Source of the DNA: an uncultured Bacteroidia bacterium
GTDB taxonomy: Bacteria; Bacteroidota; Bacteroidia; Bacteroidales; UBA932
Direction of reading: 5' to 3'
NCBI GenBank assembly: GCA_902781705.1
Contig: CACZKE010000015.1
Span: 1-64,000 of the forward strand
Length of the DNA stretch: 64,000 nucleotides
Notes under the pieces: generated by a model
Told to the model about the DNA's origin: nothing
What the model saw: only the letters and a program-made list of their open reading frames with translations
The model's database searches: none
Program-made: the position numbers and the translations under genes
Shown here: in pieces, positions 16,943 to 25,266 of the stretch
How positions within the stretch are numbered: the first letter of the stretch is position 1
Layout: the number at the start of each line of letters is the position of its first letter

Positions 16943-19597
16943 TTAACTATTCCTAAGCGCTTTAAGTTGAGATTCCAAACTTTCGATCTTGGAGAGGGAA
17001 TCCGACTCCTTTTTACGCTCGTTCTCGATGACGGCAGCCGGGGCATGGGCGACGAAGCGTTCGTTGGAGAGTTTTCCGCGCACGCCGGCAAGGAATTTCT
17101 GCTGGTAGGCAAGGTCCTTTTCGAGTTTCGCGATCTCCTCTTCCACATTCACCAGACCGTTCAGGGCGACGAACATTTCATAGGTGCGGACCATGAATCC
17201 GACTCCCTGCTTCTCGCTGAAATCAGCCACCTTCTCCACGGTGACATTGCCCATTTTCTCGATCACGGGAATCACCTCCGTCGGGAAATCACCCTTGACC
17301 TTGAGTTCGAGCGTCTCCTTCGGAGCAATGTTCTTCTGGTTCCGGATGCCGCGGGCTCCGTTGACGGCCTCTTCGGCCAGTTCGAAGTTCACGAGGACCT
17401 GCGGGTCGAAGGGTTTTGCAGCGGGGGTGCGGGCATACATGATGGTCTCCCCTTCCTTCCTTTCCTCCATGTTCTGCCAAAGTTCCTCGGTAATGAACGG
17501 CATCACCGGGTGGATGAGTTTGAGGAGGGCTTCAAAGTAACCGAGGGTCGCGTCATAAGTGGCCTTGTCCACGGGCTGGCCGAAGGCCGGCTTGATCGCT
17601 TCGAGGTACCAGGCGCAGTAATCGTCCCAGAAGAGTTTGTAGATGGCCATCAGGGCATCGGAGATGCGGAATTTGCGGTAGTGGTCCTCCACCTGGGCGA
17701 CCGTGTCGCTGAGTTTGGCGTCGAACCAGCGGATCGCCGCAGCCGCTGCAGGCGTCTGGGCGACTGTTTCGTCCACCGTAAAGCCCTTCACGAGCCGGTA
17801 GGAGTTCCAGATCTTGTTGCAGAACGCGGCGCCCTGCTTGATCTGTGCCTCGTCATAGAAAATGTCGTTGCCGGCGGAAGAGCACAGGAGCATGCCGATG
17901 CGGACAGCGTCGGCCCCGTAAGTCTCGATGAGATCCAGCGGGTTCGGCGAGTTGCCGAGGGTCTTGCTCATCTTCCGGCCGATCTTGTCGCGCACGATAC
18001 CGGTGAAATACACGTTGGAGAAGGGTTCGCGGCCCATGAACTCCTCGCCGGCCATGATCATGCGGGCCACCCAGAAGAAGATGATGTCCGGACCGGTCAC
18101 GAGGTCGCTCGTGGGATAGTAGTAAGCGAGGTCCTTGTTGGGCTGGTGGTCCGGATGGCCGGGCAGTTCGGGATCGAACACGGAGATCGGCCAGAGCCAG
18201 GAACTGAACCAGGTGTCCAGCACATCCTCATCCTGACGGAGATCTTCCTTCTTGATATCCGGGCAGATAGCCTTTGCGGCCTCAAGCGCCGCTTCCGGTG
18301 TTGCCTCTACCACGTAACGGCCGTCCGGCAGGTAATAGGCCGGGATCCGCTGTCCCCACCAGAGTTGGCGGGAGATGCACCAGTCGCGGGCGTTCTCCAT
18401 CCAGTGACGGTAGGTGTTGACATACTTCTCGGGAATGAACTTCGTGCGACCGCTCTCCACGGTCTCGAGCGCCATCTTGGCCAGGGTGTCCATCTTGAGG
18501 AACCATTGGGCGGAAAGGCGCGGCTCGATCACCGCATTGGTCCGTTCGGAGTAGCCCACCGGCGAGGTGTATTCCTCCACTTTCTCCAGGTTGCCGGCTT
18601 CCTCGAGCATCTTGACGATCTTCTTCCGGGCCACGAAACGGTCCTCGCCCACGAGGATGCGGGCCTTTTCGTTGAGTTTACCGTGCTCGTCGATGATGTC
18701 CAGGACCTCCAAGTTGTGCCGGAGACCGATCTCGTAGTCGTGCACATCGTGCGCCGGGGTCACCTTCAGGCAGCCCGTACCGAAGTCCATCTCCACGTAA
18801 TCGTCCTCGATCACCGGGATTTCCCGGTTGATGAGCGGAATGAGGACCTTCTTGCCGCGCAGCCAGTGGTGACGCTCGTCATTCGGGTTCACGCAGATGG
18901 CGGCATCGGCCATGATGGTCTCCGGACGGGTGGTCGCGATCACGAGATACTTGTCGGTCGGATTCCCCTGTCCGTCGGAAATATAGTAGCGGAGATGATA
19001 GAAATGGCTCTTGGTATCCTTGTGGATGACCTCGTCGTCACTAACGGCAGTAAGCGCCTCGGGGTCCCAGTTGACCATCCGGACACCCTTATAGATCCAT
19101 CCCTTCTTGTAGAAATAGACAAAGGTATTGATAACCGCCTCGGACAGAGCCGGTTCCATGGTGAAACGGGTACGGTCCCAGTCGCAGGAGGCACCGAGTT
19201 TCCGAAGTTGTTTGAGGATGATGCCGCCGTGCTCCTCCTTCCATTCCCAGGCATACTTCAGGAATTCCTCGCGGGTGAGGTCGTCCTTGGAAATGCCCAT
19301 CGCCTTGAGTTTCGCCACCACCTTGGATTCAGTGGCGATGGAGGCGTGGTCCGTGCCCGGCACCCAGCAGGCATTCTTGCCATGCATGCGGGCGTTGCGG
19401 ATCAGGACGTCGTTCAGGGTGTTGTTGAGCACGTGGCCCATATGGAGGATACCCGTCACGTTGGGCGGCGGGATCACGATCGTGTAGGGTTCCCTTTCAT
19501 CGGGTTCGGAGTGGAAGAACTTGTGCTTGAGCCAATAGGCGTACCATTTGTCCTCCACTTCCGCGGCATTGTACTTCGCTGCTAATTCCATAATCAT
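16943..19597 (-). CDS. valS: Valyl-tRNA synthetase
   Basis: 884 residues, class I synthetase of normal bacterial length. The HIGH motif appears as PPNVTGILHMGHVLNN (about 45-60), the editing domain as CWVPGTDHASIATES and following, and KMSKS as GRKMSKTLGNSPNPLDLIE. The anticodon-binding domain and a C-terminal coiled coil (EEIAKLEKDLAYQQKFLAGV) complete it. ATG 19597 (or 19591) fits the promoter at 19611-19618; longer frames would run through the divergent promoter region. It heads a seven-gene leftward run ending at 11513. Confidence 0.96.
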   Translation of the reverse strand: MIMELAAKYNAAEVEDKWYAYWLKHKFFHSEPDEREPYTIVIPPPNVTGILHMGHVLNNTLNDVLIRNARMHGKNACWVPGTDHASIATESKVVAKLKAMGISKDDLTREEFLKYAWEWKEEHGGIILKQLRKLGASCDWDRTRFTMEPALSEAVINTFVYFYKKGWIYKGVRMVNWDPEALTAVSDDEVIHKDTKSHFYHLRYYISDGQGNPTDKYLVIATTRPETIMADAAICVNPNDERHHWLRGKKVLIPLINREIPVIEDDYVEMDFGTGCLKVTPAHDVHDYEIGLRHNLEVLDIIDEHGKLNEKARILVGEDRFVARKKIVKMLEEAGNLEKVEEYTSPVGYSERTNAVIEPRLSAQWFLKMDTLAKMALETVESGRTKFIPEKYVNTYRHWMENARDWCISRQLWWGQRIPAYYLPDGRYVVEATPEAALEAAKAICPDIKKEDLRQDEDVLDTWFSSWLWPISVFDPELPGHPDHQPNKDLAYYYPTSDLVTGPDIIFFWVARMIMAGEEFMGREPFSNVYFTGIVRDKIGRKMSKTLGNSPNPLDLIETYGADAVRIGMLLCSSAGNDIFYDEAQIKQGAAFCNKIWNSYRLVKGFTVDETVAQTPAAAAAIRWFDAKLSDTVAQVEDHYRKFRISDALMAIYKLFWDDYCAWYLEAIKPAFGQPVDKATYDATLGYFEALLKLIHPVMPFITEELWQNMEERKEGETIMYARTPAAKPFDPQVLVNFELAEEAVNGARGIRNQKNIAPKETLELKVKGDFPTEVIPVIEKMGNVTVEKVADFSEKQGVGFMVRTYEMFVALNGLVNVEEEIAKLEKDLAYQQKFLAGVRGKLSNERFVAHAPAAVIENERKKESDSLSKIESLESQLKALRNS

Positions 19598-19610
19598 GTC
19601 GTTTATCTTA

Positions 19611-19618
19611 CAAAAGTA
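19611..19618 (-). promoter_or_regulatory. Bacteroidota -7 element for valS
   Basis: TACTTTTG on the minus strand, 13 nt upstream of the valS start. Confidence 0.6.
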
Positions 19619-19630
19619 CGGATTTTTTAT

Positions 19631-19638
19631 TAATTTTG
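19631..19638 (+). promoter_or_regulatory. Bacteroidota -7 element for the DUF3467 gene
   Basis: TAATTTTG on the plus strand, 31 nt upstream of the ATG at 19670, back to back with the valS promoter. Confidence 0.6.
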
Positions 19639-19669
19639 CGTAACAGAAAACGCTTAATGGACCTATATT

Positions 19670-20014
19670 ATGGATAACAATAACGCCAAGCCCCAGCAGA
19701 ACCAGTTGAGCATCGAACTCAACCCGCAGACCACGAATGTTTCCTACTCGAACCTCGCCATCATCTCCCACTCCCGGAGCGAGTTCGTCCTGGATTTCGC
19801 CGCCACCCTTCCCGGCCTTCCCAAGGCCCTGGTCGGCGACCGCATCATCATGACCCCGGAGCACGCCAAGCGCCTGATGAACGCCCTCTTCGACAACATT
19901 TCCAAGTACGAGGCCCAGTTCGGCGTCATCGACCTCAGCGGAAACGGCGGCACCCCCAAGCCGGGCAGCACCTTCGACCTCGGTTCCTTCGGTCCCACCG
20001 GCAACAAGTCCTGA
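19670..20014 (+). CDS. DUF3467 family protein
   Basis: 114-residue soluble protein. The conserved DUF3467 core is visible: LSIELNPQTTNVSYSNLAI, then RSEFVLDFAATLPG, then RIIMTPEHAKRLMNAL (about residues 14-80), followed by a Gly-rich tail. The family is widespread and of unknown function. It lies divergently from valS and 30 nt upstream of maf, the gap being filled by a palindromic repeat (20018-20044). Confidence 0.85.
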   Translation: MDNNNAKPQQNQLSIELNPQTTNVSYSNLAIISHSRSEFVLDFAATLPGLPKALVGDRIIMTPEHAKRLMNALFDNISKYEAQFGVIDLSGNGGTPKPGSTFDLGSFGPTGNKS

Positions 20015-20017
20015 CCT

Positions 20018-20044
20018 GTCATTTCGAGCTTGTCGAGAAATCTC
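20018..20044. repeat. REP-like palindromic element overlapping the maf leader
   Basis: The 27-nt element starts GTCATTTCGAGC, continues through TTGTCGAGAAATCTC, and ends at the maf ATG. ATTTC and GAAAT flank TCGA...TCGA, so it folds into an imperfect hairpin. From general knowledge, sequences of the form TCATTTCGAGC-n-GTCGAGAAAT are scattered repeats in Bacteroidota. I see one copy in this window. Confidence 0.45.
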
Positions 20045-20641
20045 ATGGATCTCAAGGGCAAACGCATCATCCTCGGAAGCAACTCCCCCAGACGGCGAGA
20101 GTTGCTTTCCGGTTTAAACATTGATTTCGAGGTCGATACAAGGAACGACTTCGAGGAGCATTTCAACCCGGATACACCCTATGACGAGGTCCCGCGCCTC
20201 ATGTCCATAGGCAAGTCCCACGGCTTCCACCGGCCGCTGGAGAAGGATGAGATCCTCATAACCGCCGACACGATGGTGATCCTTCCACCCTCCGGAAACC
20301 GCCCCGGCGAGATTCTCGGGAAACCCCACGGCCGGGAGGACGCGATCCGGATGCTGCACGACCTCTCCGGCCGGGAGCATCATGTCACCACCGCCGTCAC
20401 CCTCCGGACCGCGGAACGCGAAGAGACGTTCTCCACTACGACCGAAGTCTGGTTCAAGCGTCTCAGCGACGAGGAAATCACCTATTACGTGGATACCTTC
20501 AAACCGTTCGACAAGGCGGGGGCCTATGCCATCCAGGAATGGATCGGCTATGCCGGGATCACCCGTATCGAAGGTTCCTATTTCAACGTGGTGGGTTTCC
20601 CGGTCCAAAGGGTTTACGAGGCATTGCAGCGGTTCCTGTAG
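20045..20641 (+). CDS. maf: Maf-like nucleotide pyrophosphatase
   Basis: 198 residues of the Maf/HAM1 fold, a house-cleaning pyrophosphatase for non-canonical NTPs (dTTP/UTP-type in the YhdE subgroup). Motifs: ILGSNSPRRRELL near the N-terminus (S-x-S-P-R-R), ADTMVI (D-T motif), GKPHGREDAIRML, and the C-terminal DKAGAYAIQEWIG and IEGSYFNVVGFPV. ATG 20045 follows the palindromic repeat; an upstream TTG lies inside that repeat and is less likely. Confidence 0.94.
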   Translation: MDLKGKRIILGSNSPRRRELLSGLNIDFEVDTRNDFEEHFNPDTPYDEVPRLMSIGKSHGFHRPLEKDEILITADTMVILPPSGNRPGEILGKPHGREDAIRMLHDLSGREHHVTTAVTLRTAEREETFSTTTEVWFKRLSDEEITYYVDTFKPFDKAGAYAIQEWIGYAGITRIEGSYFNVVGFPVQRVYEALQRFL

Positions 20642-20716
20642 TCCTCCGGAAACATCCGTACCCCTTTCCTGCGACAAAACAGTCCGTCAGTATTGGCATA
20701 ACTGACGGATTTTCGG

Positions 20717-20724
20717 TATATTTG
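20717..20724 (+). promoter_or_regulatory. Bacteroidota -7 element for the histidine phosphatase gene
   Basis: TATATTTG. Its last base is the G of an in-frame GTG (20724), so that codon cannot be the start; ATG 20748 is used. Confidence 0.6.
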
Positions 20725-20747
20725 TGAAAACGAATAACACCCCGTTT

Positions 20748-22010
20748 ATGAAAAGAATCCTGACATCCGCCCTGCTCTTGTCATGGGCCCTGGTCGCCCT
20801 GGCCCAACAGGTTCCCGCCCTGGAACAACTCAAGACCGATCCGAAGAAAGCCTATGGGACCGATTACCCCTACCTGTACCAGGACACGCAACTTACGGCC
20901 GCTCCACGCGGGTACAAGCCCTTCTACATCAGCCACTATGCACGGCACGGCTCCCGCTATTACTGGAACGACCGCCTGTACAAGGAACTGGACACGCTCC
21001 TGGCCGCAGCCAGCAGCAAAAACCTGCTGACCGAGGAAGGACGGCAGTTCTACGGCAAGTTCCTGGATGCCAAGGACGAACTGATGACCGGTATCAGCGA
21101 ACTCACCGACTTGGGCTGGGAGCAGCACCAGCGGATCGCCCGGACCATGTACGAACGTTTTCCGGAGGTGTTCTGGAAGGGCGGCAACGTCCTCGCGATA
21201 TCCTCCCTTTCCGGCCGCTGCGTCATGAGCATGTCGGCCTTCTGCCAGGAACTGGTCCAGTGCAATCCGAAGATCGAGATCCGGGAGCAGTCCTCCCGCT
21301 TCATGCTGGACGGTGTCGTTCCGGGCGACAGGCAGAATCCCGCCTACCGCGAATGGCCCAAGGCCAAACCCCGGTACGAGCAGAACCGCGATGCCTTCGA
21401 GCGCGATACGACCCTGCACCACAAGGTCATCTCCCGCGTGTTCAAATCCACGGAAGGCCTTCCGGGCAACATGCGGCATATCGCCGACAACCTCGTGAGC
21501 CTGTACACTTCCCTACCCAACATCGACCATGAAGGGATGATGGGTGACATCCTCACCGATGACGATATCGTGAAGAACTGGGAAACCGCCAACCTGGGCT
21601 CCTATTCCTGGGTTTTCGGCGACCAGTACCGGACGATTCCGATCCTGCGCGACATCCTGAAGAAAGCCGATGCCGTCCTGGACGGTACCAGTGACCGGAT
21701 TGCCGATTTCCGCTTCGGCCACGACTCCTACATCGGCCCGCTCACCGTCCTGATGGGCATCAACGGGGCCGATCTGGATCCGGAAGATCCGTATGCCGTA
21801 AAAGATGTCTATCAGAACTGGGAGACATGCAAGGCCAGCAACATCCAACTCATCTTCTACCGGAGCCGCAGGGACCGGGAGGACATCCTCGTAAAATGCC
21901 TGATGAACGGAATGGAGGCCACCCTCCCCGTGGAAACGGACAACTTCCCGTATTACAAATGGTCCGACGTGCGTAACTTCTACATCGCACGCTGCAACTC
22001 CGTCGAGTAA
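20748..22010 (+). CDS. Exported histidine-type (acid) phosphatase, MINPP/phytase-like
   Basis: 420 residues with a signal peptide (MKRILTSALLLSWALVALA, then QQ). The catalytic RHG block is SHYARHGSRYYW (about 60-71), as in histidine acid phosphatases and multiple inositol-polyphosphate phosphatases. A C-terminal FGHDSYIGPL supplies the HD or HAE proton-donor motif. A periplasmic or surface enzyme releasing phosphate from organic esters is likely; inositol phosphates are possible but not shown. Monocistronic. Confidence 0.85.
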   Translation: MKRILTSALLLSWALVALAQQVPALEQLKTDPKKAYGTDYPYLYQDTQLTAAPRGYKPFYISHYARHGSRYYWNDRLYKELDTLLAAASSKNLLTEEGRQFYGKFLDAKDELMTGISELTDLGWEQHQRIARTMYERFPEVFWKGGNVLAISSLSGRCVMSMSAFCQELVQCNPKIEIREQSSRFMLDGVVPGDRQNPAYREWPKAKPRYEQNRDAFERDTTLHHKVISRVFKSTEGLPGNMRHIADNLVSLYTSLPNIDHEGMMGDILTDDDIVKNWETANLGSYSWVFGDQYRTIPILRDILKKADAVLDGTSDRIADFRFGHDSYIGPLTVLMGINGADLDPEDPYAVKDVYQNWETCKASNIQLIFYRSRRDREDILVKCLMNGMEATLPVETDNFPYYKWSDVRNFYIARCNSVE

Positions 22011-22067
22011 TCATACGGACGCCCGAAAACGAAGGCGCCGGCTCAGGGATGGGCCGGCGTCATGCGT

Positions 22068-22187
22068 ATAAAAAAAAAGAGAGTCGGCCTGTCACAGGCG
22101 GACGCTCTCACTAACCACATAATTAATAACACTAAAACTAATAACCAATAGAATGATTCCGTCAAGAGAACCTTGCTTCCTCATTCC
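22068..22187 (-). ncRNA. Candidate small RNA with its own promoter and terminator
   Basis: About 115-120 nt on the minus strand in a gene-free gap. The promoter at 22193-22223 is an exact TTTG-N19-TACCTTTG. The start should be near 22187. The 5' part can fold as GAATGA...TCATTC enclosing CAAG...CTTG, a linker rich in A and T follows, and the 3' end is an intrinsic terminator: GAGAG and CTCTC enclosing GCCTGT-G-ACAGGC, then a run of U (22068-22078). No protein-like frame fits between. The layout recalls Bacteroidales intergenic RNAs such as the Bacteroidales-1 motif; I cannot assign a family. Confidence 0.6.
22079..22109 (-). terminator. Intrinsic terminator of the candidate small RNA
   Basis: Stem GAGAG/CTCTC with inner perfect GCCTGT/ACAGGC, followed on the minus strand by about 10 U. 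Confidence 0.75.
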
Positions 22188-22192
22188 GGATA

Positions 22193-22223
22193 CAAAGGTA
22201 CGGCATTTTTTTGAATTCGCAAA
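22193..22223 (-). promoter_or_regulatory. Perfect Bacteroidota promoter for the small RNA
   Basis: Minus strand TTTG (22220-22223), 19 nt, then TACCTTTG (22193-22200). It matches the -33/-7 consensus exactly and points away from tdh, toward no protein gene on its strand. Confidence 0.7.
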
Positions 22224-22337
22224 TTTTTTCAAAACTTTTTTTTGAAATTTTTTTACAAATATTGTAACGCGCTGATTTTCAACATACATTCAAAAAAACA
22301 CATTTTCACCCTCACAAAAAGATAATTAGTTAAAATA

Positions 22338-22368
22338 ACGGGGAGAGACTTCTTTGGCCCCTCCCCGT
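22338..22368 (-). terminator. Terminator downstream of tdh
   Basis: Perfect 8-bp stem ACGGGGAG/CTCCCCGT, then TTATTTTAA on the minus strand, about 40 nt beyond the tdh stop codon. Confidence 0.6.
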
Positions 22369-22405
22369 GTCCGTTCACGGAAAAATCCGGTTACAAATTG
22401 CAACG

Positions 22406-23359
22406 CTACAGCAACTTTTTGCGCAGGCAGGCAATCATGTCCACCGTCATGGAATCCAGGTCGAATGTGGGCTTCCAATCCCACTCGGCACGGGCGCAAC
22501 TGTCATCCATGCTGTCGGGCCAGGAGTTCGCGATGGCCTGGCGGACGGGGTCCACCTCGTAGCGCACCTTCAGGCCGGGGATATACTCGCGGATCTTGGC
22601 GAAGAGTTGCTCCGGCTCGAAACTCATGGAAGCGATGTTGAAGGAATTGCGGTGCACCAGGCGGGAAGGGTCGGCCTCCATCAGATGGACGGCGGCGCCC
22701 AGGGCGTCCGGCATGTACATCATGTCCATATAGGTCCCCGGAGCGATCGGACAGACGAACTCCTCCCCCTTCACGGCGGAATAATAGACTTCCACGGCAT
22801 AGTCGGTGGTTCCGCCTCCAGGGAGCGTCACATTGGAGATCAGGCCCGGGAAACGGACGGAACGGGTGTCCACGCCGTATTTGTGGAAATAATAGTCGGA
22901 GAGGAGTTCCGTGGCCACCTTCGTGACGCCATACATGGAACGGGGACGCTGGATCGTATCCTGCGGAGTCCCGACGTGCGGGGTTTCCGGACCGAAGGAT
23001 CCGATGGAACTCGGCGTGAAAACGGCGCATTTCTTCTCGCGTGCCACCTCCAGGATATTCAGGAGGCCGTTCATCTGGATATCCCAGGCCAGCAGGGGCT
23101 TCTTCTCCGCCACGGCTGACAGCAGGGCTGCAAGATTGTAGATGGTATCGATCTGGTACTTGTCCACGATTTCGGCAAGTTGGGCGGCGTTCCGGACATC
23201 GGCCAGTTCGGCCGGACCGCTCTCCAGGAGGATGCCTTTGGGTTCAGCGCCGGGGATGTATCCGGCGACAACGGTGCTGCCGGGAATTTCCCGGCGGATT
23301 TTCATGGTAAGTTCGGAGCCGATCTGGCCGGTGGAACCTATGACAAGGACATTTTTCAT
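22406..23359 (-). CDS. tdh: L-threonine 3-dehydrogenase, SDR (epimerase-like) type
   Basis: 317 residues of the extended SDR fold. The Rossmann motif is GSTGQIGSEL at 8-17, and the catalytic Tyr/Lys lies in PRSMYGVTKVATELL. GTTDYAVEVYYSAV and the C-terminal SWPDSMDDSCARAEWDWKP are characteristic of SDR-type threonine dehydrogenases, not UDP-sugar epimerases. It oxidises L-threonine to 2-amino-3-ketobutyrate with NAD+. The divergent neighbour kbl takes that product to glycine and acetyl-CoA, which supports the assignment. Confidence 0.9.
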   Translation of the reverse strand: MKNVLVIGSTGQIGSELTMKIRREIPGSTVVAGYIPGAEPKGILLESGPAELADVRNAAQLAEIVDKYQIDTIYNLAALLSAVAEKKPLLAWDIQMNGLLNILEVAREKKCAVFTPSSIGSFGPETPHVGTPQDTIQRPRSMYGVTKVATELLSDYYFHKYGVDTRSVRFPGLISNVTLPGGGTTDYAVEVYYSAVKGEEFVCPIAPGTYMDMMYMPDALGAAVHLMEADPSRLVHRNSFNIASMSFEPEQLFAKIREYIPGLKVRYEVDPVRQAIANSWPDSMDDSCARAEWDWKPTFDLDSMTVDMIACLRKKLL

Positions 23360-23378
23360 GACTTCGGTTTTAGCAGTA

Positions 23379-23386
23379 CAAATTTA
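23379..23386 (-). promoter_or_regulatory. Bacteroidota -7 element for tdh
   Basis: TAAATTTG on the minus strand, 19 nt upstream of the tdh ATG, paired with the divergent kbl promoter. Confidence 0.6.
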
Positions 23387-23429
23387 TGAGTTTTTCGTAA
23401 AATATGGTACGATTTCCGGAGAAAATCCA

Positions 23430-23437
23430 TAAATTTG
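23430..23437 (+). promoter_or_regulatory. Bacteroidota -7 element for kbl
   Basis: TAAATTTG, 30 nt upstream of the kbl ATG at 23468. Confidence 0.6.
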
Positions 23438-23467
23438 AAATCAGAAACACAAATACACCTTTATATT

Positions 23468-24658
23468 ATGTACGGTACATTCCAAAAACACCTCCAGGAC
23501 GAGCTCAAGGCCATCGAGGAGGCCGGTCTTTACAAGAGAGAACGTAACATCGCATCGGCCCAGAGCGCCGAAATCACCCTCCAGGACGGCAGCAAGGCGC
23601 TGAACTTCTGCGCCAACAACTACCTGGGCCTCGCCGACAGTCCCCGGCTGGTCGCGGCGGCGGAAAAGGCGATGAAAGAGCGCGGCTACGGAATGTCCTC
23701 CGTCCGCTTCATCTGCGGCACCCAGGATATCCACAAGGAGCTGGAAAAAGCCATCGCAGACTACTTCCACACCGACGACACCATCCTCTACGCCGCCTGC
23801 TTCGACGCGAACGGCGGTGTCTTCGAGCCCCTGCTGACCGCGGAGGACGCCATTATTTCCGATTCGCTGAACCACGCCTCCATCATCGACGGCGTCCGCC
23901 TGTGCAAGGCCCAGCGCTTCCGCTACGCCAACGCCGACATGGCCGACCTCGAAGAGAAACTGAAAGAGGCGCAGGCCTGCCGATTCCGTATCATCGTCAC
24001 CGACGGCGTGTTCTCCATGGACGGCAATGTCGCCCCGATGGACAAGATCTGCGACCTCGCGGAGAAATACGACGCCCTGGTGATGGTCGACGAGAGCCAT
24101 TCCGCCGGCGTCGTGGGTCCGACCGGACATGGCGTGGCCGAACAGTTCGGCTGCTACGGCCGGATCGACATCTTCACGGGAACCCTGGGCAAGGCCTTCG
24201 GCGGCGCCGTGGGCGGCTTCACCACTGGCCGGCAGGAGATCATCGACATGCTCCGCCAGCGTTCCCGTCCGTACCTGTTCTCGAACTCCATCCCGCCGAT
24301 GATTGCAGGAGCCGGCCTGGAAACCTTCAAGATCCTGAAGGAATCCAACGAACTGCACGACCGTCTCGTGGAGAACGTGAACTACTTCCGCGACAGGATG
24401 ATGGCCGCCGGCTTCGACATCAAGCCCACGCAGTCCGCCATCTGTGCCGTGATGCTCTACGACGCACCGCTGTCCCAGAAATTCGCCGCAAAGATGGCGG
24501 AGGAAGGCATCTTCGTCACCGGTTTCTATTATCCGGTCGTTCCGAAGGGCCAGGCCCGCATCCGCGTCCAACTCTCGGCGGCCCACAGGAAAGAGCACCT
24601 GGACAAGGCCATCGCGGCCTTCATCAAGGTAGGCAAGGAACTCGGAGTGCTGAAATAA
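23468..24658 (+). CDS. kbl: Glycine C-acetyltransferase (2-amino-3-ketobutyrate CoA ligase)
   Basis: 396-residue PLP enzyme of the alpha-oxoamine synthase family. NFCANNYLGLADSPRL and GMSSVRFICGTQDIHKELE are near-diagnostic for KBL. VDESHSAGVVGPTGHG holds the PLP-contacting Asp and His, and the Schiff-base Lys lies in TGTLGKAFGGAVGG. It cleaves 2-amino-3-ketobutyrate with CoA to glycine plus acetyl-CoA. Divergent tdh makes the substrate, so the pair forms the threonine-to-glycine route. Confidence 0.95.
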   Translation: MYGTFQKHLQDELKAIEEAGLYKRERNIASAQSAEITLQDGSKALNFCANNYLGLADSPRLVAAAEKAMKERGYGMSSVRFICGTQDIHKELEKAIADYFHTDDTILYAACFDANGGVFEPLLTAEDAIISDSLNHASIIDGVRLCKAQRFRYANADMADLEEKLKEAQACRFRIIVTDGVFSMDGNVAPMDKICDLAEKYDALVMVDESHSAGVVGPTGHGVAEQFGCYGRIDIFTGTLGKAFGGAVGGFTTGRQEIIDMLRQRSRPYLFSNSIPPMIAGAGLETFKILKESNELHDRLVENVNYFRDRMMAAGFDIKPTQSAICAVMLYDAPLSQKFAAKMAEEGIFVTGFYYPVVPKGQARIRVQLSAAHRKEHLDKAIAAFIKVGKELGVLK

Positions 24659-24667
24659 ACGCTTCAG

Positions 24668-24693
24668 GCGGCGGTCCGGAAACGGTCCGCCGC
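24668..24693 (+). terminator. Terminator downstream of kbl
   Basis: GCGGCGG/CCGCCGC stem extended by neighbouring bases, followed by a T-rich stretch; 9 nt beyond the kbl stop. Confidence 0.6.
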
Positions 24694-24695
24694 TT

Positions 24696-25169
24696 TCATT
24701 TCTTCACTTTCCGGAAGATCACGAACTCGTTCACGAAGAAATTGATCAGGCCGGAGACGCACAGGGCCAGCATGTTGCACAGGACCGGTTCGAAGGATGC
24801 GTCCTGGAACCAGTCCAGATAGACGAAGGCAAAGTGCAGTCCCTGCATAACGGCCAGTTTGACGAAGAAAACGCCGGTGTTGGTCGCATTGTAGGCGGCA
24901 TAGTGGCGGAAGAAGGATCGCGTCCCGCGCCGGGATATGCGCTCCCTCCAGACATAATTGTAGGCAATCAGGAAATTGACGAGGACCGCCACTTCGAAGG
25001 AAATGAACGGGGATATCCAAAGTCCCCACCAGTAACTGTCCGGAAAGAACCGGGCGGACAGGAGCCAGTGAAGCCCCAGGTCCACGAGCGTACCTGCGCC
25101 GCTGGTGACCGAGAAGACGACGAATCTCGTCAGGATGTCCACGTAACGGTTCCTGTATTCCTTGAGCAT
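24696..25169 (-). CDS. GtrA-family membrane protein
   Basis: 157 residues with four predicted membrane helices. The GtrA pattern is clear: FVVFSVTSGAGTLVDLGLHW, then the second helix with EVAVLVNFLIAYNYVWRER, then a fourth helix ending in NFFVNEFVIFRKVKK. GtrA-type proteins are thought to move polyprenyl-linked sugars across the inner membrane or support cell-wall glycan assembly. No glycosyltransferase is adjacent. ATG 25169 follows the promoter; an upstream in-frame start overlaps it. Confidence 0.88.
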   Translation of the reverse strand: MLKEYRNRYVDILTRFVVFSVTSGAGTLVDLGLHWLLSARFFPDSYWWGLWISPFISFEVAVLVNFLIAYNYVWRERISRRGTRSFFRHYAAYNATNTGVFFVKLAVMQGLHFAFVYLDWFQDASFEPVLCNMLALCVSGLINFFVNEFVIFRKVKK

Positions 25170-25173
25170 AGTG

Positions 25174-25181
25174 CAAATATA
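25174..25181 (-). promoter_or_regulatory. Bacteroidota -7 element for the GtrA gene
   Basis: TATATTTG on the minus strand, 4 nt upstream of the ATG, implying a very short or absent leader. Confidence 0.55.
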
Positions 25182-25266
25182 CGAACTAATTGCCCCCAAA
25201 GGCAAGTATTTGCCCGAAAAATTGCGAAAGTCACCGGAATGATTTAATTTTACTCTTTGAAAACCT

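Noticed and set aside
16505-19585. A 1026-codon plus-strand frame
   Set aside because: Mirror of valS and the thioesterase gene; low-complexity charged translation with no domain.
22036-22059. CGCCGGC/GCCGGCG hairpin as plus-strand terminator of the histidine phosphatase gene
   Set aside because: The stem is followed by A residues, not T, on the plus strand, so an intrinsic terminator is not supported; it may still protect the mRNA 3' end.
22092-22289. A 65-codon minus-strand frame in the gap after the phosphatase gene
   Set aside because: It starts upstream of the perfect promoter and runs through the terminator stem of the candidate small RNA; composition is not protein-like.
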